Shown here: one piece after another, positions 16,008 through 25,210 of the stretch | Layout: each line of letters starts with the position of its first letter | How positions within the stretch are numbered: the first letter of the stretch is position 1 | Source: an uncultured Flavobacteriales bacterium | Lineage (GTDB): Bacteria; Bacteroidota; Bacteroidia; Flavobacteriales_D; Crocinitomicaceae | Assembly (NCBI GenBank): GCA_937973685.1 | Contig: CALJKJ010000004.1 | Coordinates: 37,481 to 101,480 of the forward strand | Length of the DNA: 64,000 nucleotides | Reading direction: 5' to 3' | The notes under the pieces: model-generated | The model's input: the letters and a program-made list of their open reading frames with translations, nothing else | The model's database searches: none | Told to the model about the DNA's origin: nothing | Made by a program: the position numbers and the translations under genes

Positions 16008-17042
16008 ATGAGCGAACAACGAACATCAATAAGTGAATTGGGTGAATTTGGTTTGATTGGATTATTAACAAAATCATTCGAAAACAAAGTGGATTCAACA
16101 ATTAAAGCTGTAGGAGATGATGCTGCAGTAATTCAACGTGATGAAAACACAGTTACGTTAGTTACAACTGATTTTTTATTAGAAGGCGTTCATTTTAATT
16201 TGATGTACATGCCTTTCAAACATCTGGGCTATAAGGCGATTGTCACTAATTTATCTGATATCATTGCGATGAATGGCACACCTGAACAAGTAACTGTTTC
16301 AATTGCAGTCTCAAGTCGTTTTCCTGTCGAAGCAATTGAAGAATTATACGAAGGAATTAAATTAGCATGCTCTGTTTACAATGTTGATTTGATAGGTGGT
16401 GATACTACATCTTCGTTACAAGGTTTAATGATTTCTGTAACAGCAATAGGAAAAACTGAAAAAGACAAAGTTGTTTACCGATCTGGAGCTAAACCCAATG
16501 ACTTATTGGTTGTCAGTGGCGATTTGGGAGGAGCGTATATGGGCTTGCAAGTATTGGAGCGCGAAAAAAGTGTATTTGAAGCTAACCCGACAATTCAACC
16601 CGATTTAGATGGCTTTGATTATATCATCGAACGGCAATTGAAACCAGAAGCTCGTATCGACATTTTACAATATTTGAAAGAATTGGACGTATTACCAACA
16701 GCAATGATTGACATTTCGGATGGTTTAGCGTCAGAAGTTTTGCATTTATGCAAAGAAAGTGGAGTAGGTGCGCGTGTTTATAATGATAAGTTACCGATTG
16801 ATACAGTTACATCTACAGCTGCAATTTCATTCAATTTGGATCCTGTTACATGTGTGTTAAATGGTGGCGAAGATTATGAATTGTTGTTTGCAATTGCACC
16901 AGCAGATTATGAAAAAATCAAAGGAAATCCAAACATGACAGTAATTGGTTATGTTACCGATAAAACCGAAGGTGAATACTTGGTGGATAAAAACGATTCA
17001 TTGGTAAAATTGCGCGCTCAGGGATGGAATCAAGTTGATTGA
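16008..17042 (+). CDS. thiL: Thiamine-monophosphate kinase
   Basis: ThiL phosphorylates thiamine monophosphate to thiamine diphosphate, the last step of coenzyme B1 synthesis. The 344 residues show the AIR-synthase-like fold signatures: SELGEFGLIGLL at the N-terminus, AVGDDAAVI (nucleotide/metal), TTDFLLEGVHF, the LSDIIAMNGTP loop, LIGGDTTSS and the C-terminal IDISDGLASE and NGGEDYELLF motifs. The start at 16008 (MSEQRTS) is set by the promoter box. The length is normal for the family. It is a single-gene unit with its own promoter and a strong terminator; no other thi genes are nearby. Confidence 0.95.
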   Translation: MSEQRTSISELGEFGLIGLLTKSFENKVDSTIKAVGDDAAVIQRDENTVTLVTTDFLLEGVHFNLMYMPFKHLGYKAIVTNLSDIIAMNGTPEQVTVSIAVSSRFPVEAIEELYEGIKLACSVYNVDLIGGDTTSSLQGLMISVTAIGKTEKDKVVYRSGAKPNDLLVVSGDLGGAYMGLQVLEREKSVFEANPTIQPDLDGFDYIIERQLKPEARIDILQYLKELDVLPTAMIDISDGLASEVLHLCKESGVGARVYNDKLPIDTVTSTAAISFNLDPVTCVLNGGEDYELLFAIAPADYEKIKGNPNMTVIGYVTDKTEGEYLVDKNDSLVKLRAQGWNQVD

Positions 17043-17070
17043 TCGCAAAAAAAAATAAATGAAAATAAAA

Positions 17071-17095
17071 AAAGCGCTATAAAGCGCTTTTTTTT
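17071..17095. terminator. Bidirectional terminator between thiL and a lipoprotein gene
   Basis: AAAGCGCT (17071-17078), loop ATAA, AGCGCTTT (17083-17090), with A-rich sequence on one side and a T tract on the other. It serves thiL on the plus strand and the convergent small lipoprotein gene on the minus strand. Confidence 0.9.
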
Positions 17096-17339
17096 ATGAA
17101 TCTTTTTTGTCTTTTTTTCGCATTGGATCAGTGATTTCACCTGGATCTTCAGTTGGAACTACAGGTTCAGTTGGAGATGTCGTAGTTGTAGTCGTGATGA
17201 TATTTGGCGAATCATTTGAAGTTGTAGCAGTTCCATCTCTTAATTCAACTGCCCCTTGTTCTTGGTTGGGAACAATAACTTCTTTCTGACAACTTACCAT
17301 TGTCAAAACGAATGCCGCGAAGATGAATACTTTGTTCAT
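17094..17339 (-). CDS. Small Thr/Pro-rich predicted lipoprotein
   Basis: Unrecognised small protein of 81 residues. ATG 17339 gives a clean lipoprotein signal (MNKVFIFAAFVLTMVSC). The mature part is low-complexity: a run of Thr (IITTTTTTSP), then a Pro/Glu/Asp-rich stretch (EPVVPTEDPGEITDP) and a Lys-rich end. Such sequences act as flexible surface or periplasmic linkers. The longer frame to 17396 overlaps the end of the LytS-type kinase gene by 20 bases and is less likely. It lies just downstream of the kinase gene on the same strand and may be co-transcribed with it. Confidence 0.6.
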   Translation of the reverse strand: MNKVFIFAAFVLTMVSCQKEVIVPNQEQGAVELRDGTATTSNDSPNIITTTTTTSPTEPVVPTEDPGEITDPMRKKDKKDS

Positions 17340-17376
17340 TTTATAAACTTTACAAACAAATATAGGAAATCTATTT

Positions 17377-20316
17377 TTAAATATCAAAATTTTCATACGG
17401 TATTTTGATTAAAACGCGCGTTCCATTGATTGAACCGTTTTCGTTCATGACTTGAAAAGGTCCAATTAATTCATAATCTTTTTTCCACATTTTTCGAATT
17501 AATGAAATCCGTTTGGATGTAATCTCCATTCCTTGTGATTTGTGATCACCTTCAATCCCTTGTTTTTTCGCAAGACTGTAATCTATTCCAATTCCATTGT
17601 CATCGATGCAAACTTCTAATTGATCTTTTATCAACTTGATAGTAACGGTAATGATTCCTTTTTTTGCTTCGTTTGGCAAAATACCATGAATGATTGAATT
17701 TTCGACAAAGGGTTGCAAGAGCATTCCGGGGACAATTACGCGATCAATGTCAATATCGTTGTAATTGATGGAATAGCTAAATCGTTCGTTGAAGCGCATA
17801 GATTCTAAAGATAAATACAACTCCAAACGCTCTAATTCTTGTGCTAAAGTCACTGTATTGTTGTTTTCTGCGGCACTGTCCAAATTCTTACGAATGAGTT
17901 TCGCGAAATTTGTTAAAAAACGATTGGCAGATATTTTATCTTGCGTATTAATAAAGTATTGTATTGCATTCAATGAGTTGAAAATAAAGTGTCGGTTCAT
18001 ACTCGCATTCAACGATTGTTGTTCTAAGGCTAATAAACGAGTTTGGTTTTCAAGGTTTTCCTTGTAATTTTTTTCACGCACCTGCTTGATTTTCCAAACA
18101 AAATAATAGCGAATAATTCCACCAATGCTGACTAAGATGAGCATATAAAACCACCAAGTTTGCCAAAAAGGAGGTGTGATTTCAAGCAGCAACAATTGTT
18201 CTTCAGAGGTATTTCCAAGTTCATCTATTGTTCGTACATGAAGTTTATACGAACCAGCAGGTAAATTTGATAAGAAAATTGTTGCGTTGGCGATTGCTGG
18301 TGACCAAGTTGTTTCGAGTCCTTCTAACCAATATTGGTAAAGAATTGATTCCGGGTCGCGCATCAATAAACCATCGAGTTCAATACTTATGTTGTTTTTG
18401 TTATAAGGTAATCGAATGCTAAGTGGAAAACCATTTTCATCAAATTTATCTGTAAAATCTTTTAAATCAACATCTTGATAATTGATTAATAACTTTCTAA
18501 AGTTTAGTCTTGGTTGCTCATTTGTAAAAACAGTGTTATTGGCATCTTTGATACATACCAAACCCTCTGCTGTTCCAAACCAAAAATCAGTTCCATCGCA
18601 GTATGCTGAATTGATATTGGACTCCAAACTAATCAATCCAGTATTTAGTCCAAAATGTGCGAGAGGTTTTGTTTTTTCGGCAGTGCAATCAAATAAGTAA
18701 ATGCCATTATTTGTACCGACAAACAATGTTTCTTGCTTTTTTTCTATGAAATTTATAAACTTAGATCCACTGTTTTTTGCAATTTTAATTTCATTGTATT
18801 TGATCCCATCGTATACGAATAATCCATTTTCAGTTCCAATCCACAAACGGTTCAACGCATCAATTGCAAGTGAATTGACTCCTGCTGGAAAAAATTTGAT
18901 CAGGTTTATGGTCTTTTTTTCAAGCGATAATTGCGCTAATCCCTTCGAGCTTGCACACAACAATTTCCCATTGTATTCAATCACTTGACGAATGGAACCT
19001 ATGTATTGAAACGTTGCGTTTTTTATTGGCTTCTTGACTAATTTCCCAGCTTTTATTATACCAATTCCGTTATAACCGACTACTAAATTTTTACCTGATT
19101 TCAACCGTTGAATCAACATAATAGTTGCAGGATTATTATCAAAATTATGAGTCGTAATTTTTTCATTTTGAGTCATTTGAACCAAGCCAATATCTGTTGC
19201 AAACCAAGTATCTGATTCTATTTTTTCAATGTCCCAAATAGTTGTACCAGGCACTTTAAGTTTAGTAGTCTGACCATTTTTTGTCATTAAAAAAGCCCCT
19301 TTGTCGTATGTTCCAAGGTAGTATTGCGCGTTGTTTTTTCGAGTAATTGACAGCACCAAGTCGCTTTCTAATCCGTTTTTTGTTGTGTACGAATAAATGG
19401 AATGTCCACAAAAACGTAAAAGCCCATTTCCATCACTACCAAACCACATATTGCCATCTTTATCGTTGAACGCGCAATTGATTGAATTTCCTGGTAATCC
19501 ATTTTGTTCGGTGAAGGTGGTAACCGTTTCATCATTTTTGAAGCACATTAATCCTTCTAGTGAATGTAGCCAAACGGAATTGTCTTTACCTGTAGTAATT
19601 CCCGTGATGTAATTATTTGGGAATTGTGTTTTAAGCGGCTCGATATTTAAAAAGTCAAGTGTACAGCTGAAAATACCTTTTGTAAATGTTGCACAATAAA
19701 TTCGATTATTTGCCAAACACAATCCAGATACACTTTTAGTGCCAAATTGCGGAATGAAAACGAAGTGCTCTAAATCGCTGGACTGGTAAAGTCCATTTCG
19801 CGTAGCTACTATTATTTTGTTGTTCACTACAAGGATGTCACGACAGGTTGCTGCATCTTCTGGGCGCAAGTTTTTTTTAACAAGTTTGTTTTTAACTAAA
19901 ATATAAATCCCACCACCTTCTGTTGCGATTACTAATTGGTTTTGAAATAAAACAATTTTTTTTGTTAATATATTTCGGTCAGATTTATTAAAGGAAAAAT
20001 GGCGTGCTTTTCCATTTTTAATCAAACTAATACCACCTTCGTGACCGACTGCAATGAATTCCTTTATTGCATCTAGTGATGAAATACGATTACTTAATAA
20101 TCCTTCTTCCAAAGCAAAAGTGGAGAAAGTTTTACCATTAAAACGTGCTAGTCCACCAGATGTGCCAACCCATAGATAACCTTGTTTATCTTGCGTGATG
20201 CATTGTACTTGCGATTGTGGCAGTCCAACACTATTGGAATATTTTATAAATGCATATTGTTGCCCAAATAAATAAGCATGTATGAAAAACGCAACGAAAA
20301 GTAGCAGAATTCTCAT
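17377..20316 (-). CDS. Two-component-propeller sensor kinase (LytS-like, Y_Y_Y domain)
   Basis: Membrane sensor of 979 residues. A signal peptide (LLLFVAFFIHAYLFGQQ) leads to a long periplasmic beta-propeller made of two-component regulator propeller repeats; examples are GYLWVGTSGGLARFNG, GNMWFGSDGNGLLRF and NRLWIGTENGLFVYDG. A Y_Y_Y domain (YQYWLEGLETTWSP) and one membrane helix (about residues 725-745) follow. The cytoplasmic part is a His_kinase (PF06580) module with NRHFIFNSLNAIQYFI and a HATPase lobe (DDNGIGIDY). It overlaps its regulator gene by 4 bases (ATGA), so the pair is translationally coupled. The ligand is unknown; no polysaccharide-utilisation genes are nearby. Confidence 0.93.
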   Translation of the reverse strand: MRILLLFVAFFIHAYLFGQQYAFIKYSNSVGLPQSQVQCITQDKQGYLWVGTSGGLARFNGKTFSTFALEEGLLSNRISSLDAIKEFIAVGHEGGISLIKNGKARHFSFNKSDRNILTKKIVLFQNQLVIATEGGGIYILVKNKLVKKNLRPEDAATCRDILVVNNKIIVATRNGLYQSSDLEHFVFIPQFGTKSVSGLCLANNRIYCATFTKGIFSCTLDFLNIEPLKTQFPNNYITGITTGKDNSVWLHSLEGLMCFKNDETVTTFTEQNGLPGNSINCAFNDKDGNMWFGSDGNGLLRFCGHSIYSYTTKNGLESDLVLSITRKNNAQYYLGTYDKGAFLMTKNGQTTKLKVPGTTIWDIEKIESDTWFATDIGLVQMTQNEKITTHNFDNNPATIMLIQRLKSGKNLVVGYNGIGIIKAGKLVKKPIKNATFQYIGSIRQVIEYNGKLLCASSKGLAQLSLEKKTINLIKFFPAGVNSLAIDALNRLWIGTENGLFVYDGIKYNEIKIAKNSGSKFINFIEKKQETLFVGTNNGIYLFDCTAEKTKPLAHFGLNTGLISLESNINSAYCDGTDFWFGTAEGLVCIKDANNTVFTNEQPRLNFRKLLINYQDVDLKDFTDKFDENGFPLSIRLPYNKNNISIELDGLLMRDPESILYQYWLEGLETTWSPAIANATIFLSNLPAGSYKLHVRTIDELGNTSEEQLLLLEITPPFWQTWWFYMLILVSIGGIIRYYFVWKIKQVREKNYKENLENQTRLLALEQQSLNASMNRHFIFNSLNAIQYFINTQDKISANRFLTNFAKLIRKNLDSAAENNNTVTLAQELERLELYLSLESMRFNERFSYSINYNDIDIDRVIVPGMLLQPFVENSIIHGILPNEAKKGIITVTIKLIKDQLEVCIDDNGIGIDYSLAKKQGIEGDHKSQGMEITSKRISLIRKMWKKDYELIGPFQVMNENGSINGTRVLIKIPYENFDI

Positions 20317-21098
20317 CCTTGTTTGAGCATTTTTACAAATTCAGCAACTCTGTTTCGTGCAACTGGAACACGAAGTCCACTTTTTAATATTGCAAAATGT
20401 CCATCATCGTTGATATATTCTTTCAGTTCTTTTAAATGAATGATGTGCGATTTGTGTACTCGGAAAAATTTCGCTGGGTTGAGTATGTTCTCATAAATTT
20501 TTAGCGTTCGAGTATCCAAATAACGCGTTCCATCTTCAAAATAAATGGTGGTGCAATTTCCGTTTGCTTCAAGATGAGTAATTGTATCGTCTTCAACAAT
20601 TTTCAAACCTTTTGAATGACTTATTGCAATACGATTAGTTGTTTTGTTGCGTAACAGCAAATCGGATAGTTGACTCAAACTTCTAAAATAAGTGACGTAG
20701 TTTTCAGGATCTTGTGTAAAGATACTTTTTGCATCAACTAGTTTTTCAACAGCAATGCGTAAATCATCGATATCAATTGGCTTTAGAATGTAATGAACAG
20801 CACTGGCGTTAAACGCACGAATTGCATAATCTTTGAAAGCTGTTACAAAAACAATCAAAAAGTTTTTTTCGGGCACTTCATCCAATAATTCAAATCCTTC
20901 AGCACCGCTAGGCATTCGTATGTCTAGAAAAACAACATCTGGTTGTTCACTTGCAATTAATTCGAGTGCTTGTTCTTTTCCAGATGCAGTTCCAACAATG
21001 GAAATTTCGGGACAGAACTCTTCCAACATCATTTGCAGGTTTTTACGTGCAAATTCTTCATCATCAACGATTAGTGCACGAAGTTTTTTAGTTTCCAT
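20313..21098 (-). CDS. LytTR-family response regulator
   Basis: Transcriptional regulator of 261 residues. Residues 1-125 are a CheY-like receiver (ALIVDDEEFARKNL; phospho-acceptor Asp59 in VVFLDIRMP; T/K motif FVTAF and ILKPID). The C-terminal 100 residues are a LytTR DNA-binding domain (IAISHSKGLKIVEDDTITHL shortened: HSKGLKIVEDD; FFRVHKSHIIHLKEL). It is the first gene of the regulator-sensor pair and overlaps the sensor gene by 4 bases. Such LytT/LytS pairs usually control nearby envelope genes or themselves; the target here is not evident. Confidence 0.93.
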   Translation of the reverse strand: METKKLRALIVDDEEFARKNLQMMLEEFCPEISIVGTASGKEQALELIASEQPDVVFLDIRMPSGAEGFELLDEVPEKNFLIVFVTAFKDYAIRAFNASAVHYILKPIDIDDLRIAVEKLVDAKSIFTQDPENYVTYFRSLSQLSDLLLRNKTTNRIAISHSKGLKIVEDDTITHLEANGNCTTIYFEDGTRYLDTRTLKIYENILNPAKFFRVHKSHIIHLKELKEYINDDGHFAILKSGLRVPVARNRVAEFVKMLKQG

Positions 21099-21248
21099 GG
21101 TTGTTTGTTTTATGTCTGAGTAGCTTTATCGAATATACGGTATTTTTAATTATTGCTGTTGGATTTATCACTGAAAACATGGACCAATCAACCGTTAACT
21201 TGATTTTTTGATATACTCACTCAATATTCACTGCAGTTAAAGTTATTT

Positions 21249-22004
21249 TTATTGCAAGATTAATTCAAGCATTTCTTTCAAAGCGCCAGTGTTTTCTTCG
21301 TGAATCATATGGCCACAATTAGGGACTTCCAAATAAGTCACATCGTTTAATTTACAAAATTCAGCTATTTTAGCTGCTGGAATTAAACTGTCTTTTTCGC
21401 CTTGAATCACAGTGAATTTTTCTGGATGTTCAATCAACAGCTGACTATTGTCTAACCGATCGCGCATTGCAGCGGTAACCCAACATATTGCATTTGGATC
21501 CATTCGTTGTGCTTTGTCAATATAATTATCAATGGTTGTTAGAAATTGTTCTTGCTCAGCAAATAAAGCTGGAATTGCTTCAGCGACAAATAAAGTTGGT
21601 TTTGTTTGCACCAATTGAATGACTCGATTACGGTCACGTTTTTTTTCATTTGAATCTTCCCATGGGTGAGAATTTAATAGCGTGAGGTGTTCAAATTCGG
21701 GATTTAATTTCATTAATTCTAAACCGACATAGCCACCCATCGAGTGTCCTACAATCTGTGCGTTTTGCCAATTGTTTTCGGCAACAATTTCCATTACTTG
21801 CAGCGCCATATTTTTTATAGAACGATTTAAATTGCTGTCAAGTTTACTTTGACCATGTCCATTCAAATCGATCAATACTGTTTTTGTATGATTCATGGAA
21901 ACAAATGCGTCCCACATTCCTGCATCCTCTAAAAATCCATGTAAAAGCAATACAGGATTTCCGTTTCCGAAAACCCTGTAGCTTAATTTGGTATTATTTT
22001 TCAT
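21249..22004 (-). CDS. Alpha/beta hydrolase
   Basis: Cytosolic alpha/beta-fold hydrolase of 251 residues. Motifs: LLLHGFLEDAGMWD (oxyanion region, from residue 18), VLIDLNGHGQS, nucleophile elbow GHSMGG with Ser88, an acid residue probably in IQGEKDSLIP, and the catalytic His in PNCGHMIHEE (about 232). The start overlaps the end of the Xaa-Pro aminopeptidase gene by 11 bases, so the two are co-translated. No substrate can be named. It differs from the other hydrolase in the window (4983-5744) and is not a close duplicate. Confidence 0.85.
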   Translation of the reverse strand: MKNNTKLSYRVFGNGNPVLLLHGFLEDAGMWDAFVSMNHTKTVLIDLNGHGQSKLDSNLNRSIKNMALQVMEIVAENNWQNAQIVGHSMGGYVGLELMKLNPEFEHLTLLNSHPWEDSNEKKRDRNRVIQLVQTKPTLFVAEAIPALFAEQEQFLTTIDNYIDKAQRMDPNAICWVTAAMRDRLDNSQLLIEHPEKFTVIQGEKDSLIPAAKIAEFCKLNDVTYLEVPNCGHMIHEENTGALKEMLELILQ

Positions 22005-23289
22005 GCATTAATGTTTCAATTTCGTCGATTTCAATAGGAATATTCCCCATTAAATTAAATGGTTCACCTGTTGCTTGAATCACGATATCGTCTTCGATGC
22101 GGATACCCAATCCTTCTTCAGGAATATAGATACCTGGTTCACAAGTAAAAACCATATTTTCTTGAATCGGAACATTCCACAATCCAACATCGTGGGTATC
22201 CAAACCTAGAAAATGCGATGTTCCGTGCATGAAGTATTTTTTGTATGCTGGCCAATTAGGATCTTGGTTTTTTATATCTGTTTGATCGATGAGACCTAAT
22301 TTCACTAATTCAGCTTGCATTAATAACCCAACTTCTTTGTGGTATTCTGCCATCATAGTTCCTGGGACTAATAATTTTTGAGCTTCCTTTTTTACATGAA
22401 GTACAGACGAGTAAACTGCTTTTTGTCGTTCCGAAAAGCGCCCATTAACAGGGATACATCGCGTTAAATCGGATGCGTAGTTTGCATATTCTGCACCAAC
22501 ATCCAATAAAATCAATTCGCCATCTTGGCATTGCGCATTGTTCTCAATGTAGTGGAGGACACACGCATTTTTACCCGAAGCAATTATCGGTGTGTATGCA
22601 AAACCTTTGGAACGGTTACGAAGAAATTCGTGTGCCAATTCAGCTTCTATTTCATATTCCCAAACACCATGTTTGATAAATGGCAGCAAGCGTCGAATAC
22701 CTTTTTCGGTAATATTACAAGCTGTTTGAAGCAAATCCAATTCAATCTTTTCTTTCACAGAGCGAATAGCATGAAGGATAGGTGCGCTTTTGTAAACTTG
22801 ATGTGCTGGATAATCGTTTTTTAGTTTTAGCACAAAACGATCTTCACGCGTTTGTACGGTTGTATCCGCTCGCAGATGTTCGTTTGTATTGATATATACT
22901 CCTGAAGCCTCTGCCATAAGTTGCTTCAAGATAGTGTCGAATTGTTGTAACCAGTATACCGTTTTTATTCCGGTTGCATCAAATGCTTGTTCTTTGTTCA
23001 ATTTTGCGCCTTCCCAAACAGCAATATGATCGTTTGTTTCTTTTAGAAATAAGATTTCTTTGTGAGCAGGGTTTGAAGCAGTTGGGAATAACACTAAGAT
23101 ACTTTCTTCCTGATCAACGCCGCTCAAATAAAAAATATCGCGGTGTTGTTGAAACGGTATAGTAGAATCAGCACTGATAGGGTAGATATCATTGGAATTG
23201 AATATTGCCAACGTATTTTTCGTCATTTGAGCAGTAAATTTCTTTCTATTTTCTATAAAAAGTGCTGCTGGTATTTGATGATATTTCAT
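21994..23289 (-). CDS. pepP: Xaa-Pro aminopeptidase (M24B)
   Basis: Metallopeptidase that removes N-terminal residues preceding proline. ATG 23289 (MKYHQIPAALF) gives 431 residues, typical for aminopeptidase P; the longer frame to 23358 adds a hydrophobic leader in a low-complexity region and is rejected. The N-terminal domain has FNSNDIYPISADS and FYLSGVDQEES. The catalytic pita-bread domain has the dinuclear metal ligands: Asp pair in LLDVGAEY and YASDLTRC, His in HGTSHFLGLDTHD, and Glu in TCEPGIYIP and IRIEDDIV. It is cytosolic by lack of a signal. It shares 11 bases with the downstream hydrolase gene. Confidence 0.93.
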   Translation of the reverse strand: MKYHQIPAALFIENRKKFTAQMTKNTLAIFNSNDIYPISADSTIPFQQHRDIFYLSGVDQEESILVLFPTASNPAHKEILFLKETNDHIAVWEGAKLNKEQAFDATGIKTVYWLQQFDTILKQLMAEASGVYINTNEHLRADTTVQTREDRFVLKLKNDYPAHQVYKSAPILHAIRSVKEKIELDLLQTACNITEKGIRRLLPFIKHGVWEYEIEAELAHEFLRNRSKGFAYTPIIASGKNACVLHYIENNAQCQDGELILLDVGAEYANYASDLTRCIPVNGRFSERQKAVYSSVLHVKKEAQKLLVPGTMMAEYHKEVGLLMQAELVKLGLIDQTDIKNQDPNWPAYKKYFMHGTSHFLGLDTHDVGLWNVPIQENMVFTCEPGIYIPEEGLGIRIEDDIVIQATGEPFNLMGNIPIEIDEIETLMHEK

Positions 23290-23416
23290 AATGATACTGC
23301 TTTTTCGTACGATGTGAAAGTACCAAAAAAAAAGCAAAGAGAAGCTTATTTGGTGCATTTTGAAAAAAAAATCAACTGCAAAAGAAGAACGTAAGTACTT
23401 TACGAACTACTGCTCC

Positions 23417-23424
23417 TACATTTG
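23417..23424 (+). promoter_or_regulatory. Promoter -7 box TACATTTG
   Basis: A TAnnTTTG match 20 bases before the ATG of the small gene at 23445. Confidence 0.55.
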
Positions 23425-23444
23425 CTTCATCAAAAACGAAAAAG

Positions 23445-23765
23445 ATGAAAACATTAGTAGACAGCATTTTAATTCAACGCATTCAAATGGAAAGTAACAC
23501 AACGGATGTTGTTTTGAATTGTATTGTATATGAAGCAGGTATGGATTATGCATCTGACATCATTCTTTCGTCACATGCGATGAATTTGTTATTGAATGAA
23601 TTGGCGTATCGTGGTCATGTATTGGATTTTGATGCCGCATGTGATGAGGTTTGTTTTCCCGATGGACATACCATGTACTCGTTGGATGTGGCTAAAAATG
23701 AAGACCATCCAGTTTTTATTCCACTTTATTCGTTACCTGAAAAAACGATGTTATTGCGGGCATAA
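23445..23765 (+). CDS. Small hypothetical protein
   Basis: Not recognised. The 106-residue product is acidic, has no signal peptide or membrane helix, and looks like a compact cytosolic alpha/beta protein (LVDSILIQRIQMES, NCIVYEAGMDYASDIILS, LLNELAYRGHVLDFDAAC). A promoter box lies 20 bases upstream and codon use is like the neighbours, which supports a real gene. It stands alone between pepP (divergent) and a lipoprotein gene. No function is proposed. Confidence 0.6.
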   Translation: MKTLVDSILIQRIQMESNTTDVVLNCIVYEAGMDYASDIILSSHAMNLLLNELAYRGHVLDFDAACDEVCFPDGHTMYSLDVAKNEDHPVFIPLYSLPEKTMLLRA

Positions 23766-23870
23766 TTATAAAATAATACATCCTAAATACTGCGTTCATA
23801 TAGTAATTGAAAAAATAATTGTATTTTCGGACTAAGTTTCAGATACATATACGTTCGAAAAAACCAAAAA

Positions 23871-24485
23871 ATGAAAAAAATTGTCTTTCTTTTTGCGCTT
23901 GCATCCCTAGTTTTAACAGGTTGTCCGAAGCACGAAATAGTTCCTGTTCCTTCTCAAAAAGCAGATTTATCGTCGCATTTTGTTGGAATTATTAATGGAA
24001 CAGATGTTGAATTGACGCAAAATGTTGGTGGTTATAATTTATATCCAACCAAACAAACATACATTTTACCATTACCAGCACCTTCTGGAGCAGTGTATTT
24101 TGCTGAAATGAAGTCACCAGTTTCGAAAGTTGCTATTAAAGTTGGTTTTGGAGCAGTAACATTTGATGGAACAATCACACAAGAACCAACTATCACATTG
24201 TTTAATGACTTTTTCACTAATAATCTAACACCAAATTATAGTACGGATGCACTTCAAGGTTTTGAAGTAATTTACACAGATGGAACTGGTGCAATTTGGA
24301 AATCAGATCCTGCAACACCTCTTCAAAATGTTACATTTAGTGATGTGTCCCAAGTATCTGATGCAGCAGGAGATTACTCTAAGTTTGTTTGTACGTTTGA
24401 TTGCATGGTAATGCGCACTGTTGGAACGAATGTTGTTTCATTACCAATTCAAAACGCTGAATTGACAGGATGGTTCAAACGTTAA
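23871..24485 (+). CDS. Predicted lipoprotein of unknown function
   Basis: 204-residue lipoprotein. The signal peptide KKIVFLFALASLVLTGC has a canonical lipobox (LTGC), so the mature protein is lipid-anchored in the envelope. The mature part is beta-rich, Thr/Val/Gly-rich, with no recognised domain (VGIINGTDVELTQNVGGY, FVCTFDCMVMRTVG). Two internal cysteines (CTFDC) near residue 180 might form a disulfide. The gene ends 41 bases before the amidotransferase-like gene on the same strand. I know no family for it. Confidence 0.75.
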   Translation: MKKIVFLFALASLVLTGCPKHEIVPVPSQKADLSSHFVGIINGTDVELTQNVGGYNLYPTKQTYILPLPAPSGAVYFAEMKSPVSKVAIKVGFGAVTFDGTITQEPTITLFNDFFTNNLTPNYSTDALQGFEVIYTDGTGAIWKSDPATPLQNVTFSDVSQVSDAAGDYSKFVCTFDCMVMRTVGTNVVSLPIQNAELTGWFKR

Positions 24486-24526
24486 TCGTTACCAATCGAC
24501 AAGCTACTATTTAATACATTGATGCC

Positions 24527-25210
24527 ATGCAGCAATTGAAAATAGGCATAATCGGAGATTTTAATTTTTCCTTTAATACGCATCATGCGACCAATTTAGC
24601 GTTGGATCATGCAGCATTATTTCTTGAAGTCGAATTATCTTACTATTGGATAAAAATTAATGAAATATTGAGCATGAAATCAGCTCAATTATCTAATTAT
24701 GATGGTTTTTGGTTAGCTCCAGGACCTTTTTTAAATCAGTTTTTTTTGAACGGTGTAGTTGACCAACTGATGCAACAAGCTGTTCCAGTTTTCATTACTG
24801 GGGAAGGATTTAAATCGTTGTTAGACGTATTGGTACAACGCAATAATTTGAATGCACAAGGAGAAAAACTTGTTTCAGATAATTTAGTTGAAGGGAATCA
24901 GTTCGAATACATATCTATAGTACCTCATTCAACAGTTTTACGCCATCTGTATGAAACACGTAGTACTGAAGAGTTAACAGCAGCACGTTTTTCGATGTAT
25001 CCCAAATTAATTGAAACGTTGATTAGTAGTGAAATCGATGTTGAGGCTTACAATCAGTTTGAAGAACCTGAAGTGATTAGTATTAAGAATAGAGATTTCT
25101 TTGTTGCTTGTGGTTTTTGCCCGCAAATCAGTTCCACACGTGATTTACCTCATCCTTTGGTATATACTTTTTTGAATGCTTGTTTATTAAAAACGGATGG
25201 TGTTATCTAA
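24527..25210 (+). CDS. Degenerate class I amidotransferase-like protein (CTP-synthase C-terminal-region related)
   Basis: 227 residues resembling the stand-alone glutamine-amidotransferase-like family annotated as CTP synthase C-terminal region-related protein. Points of match are the start KIGIIGDFNFSFNTHHATNLAL, shortened as IGIIGDFNFSF and HHATNLAL; YDGFWLAPGPF (family: DGxWxxPGxPY); VFITGEGFKSLLDV (family: LGTCGGFQ); and the end FFVACGFCPQ...PHPLVYTFLNA. The nucleophile elbow reads TGEGF, so the Cys expected between T and G is Gly, and glutaminase activity is probably lost. No in-frame TGA that could encode selenocysteine is present. A binding or regulatory role is more likely than catalysis. 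It overlaps rnhA (convergent) by 24 bases. Confidence 0.6.
   Translation: MQQLKIGIIGDFNFSFNTHHATNLALDHAALFLEVELSYYWIKINEILSMKSAQLSNYDGFWLAPGPFLNQFFLNGVVDQLMQQAVPVFITGEGFKSLLDVLVQRNNLNAQGEKLVSDNLVEGNQFEYISIVPHSTVLRHLYETRSTEELTAARFSMYPKLIETLISSEIDVEAYNQFEEPEVISIKNRDFFVACGFCPQISSTRDLPHPLVYTFLNACLLKTDGVI

Noticed and set aside
24527..25210. Selenoprotein, as some members of the related family are annotated
   Set aside because: No in-frame TGA occurs within the frame.
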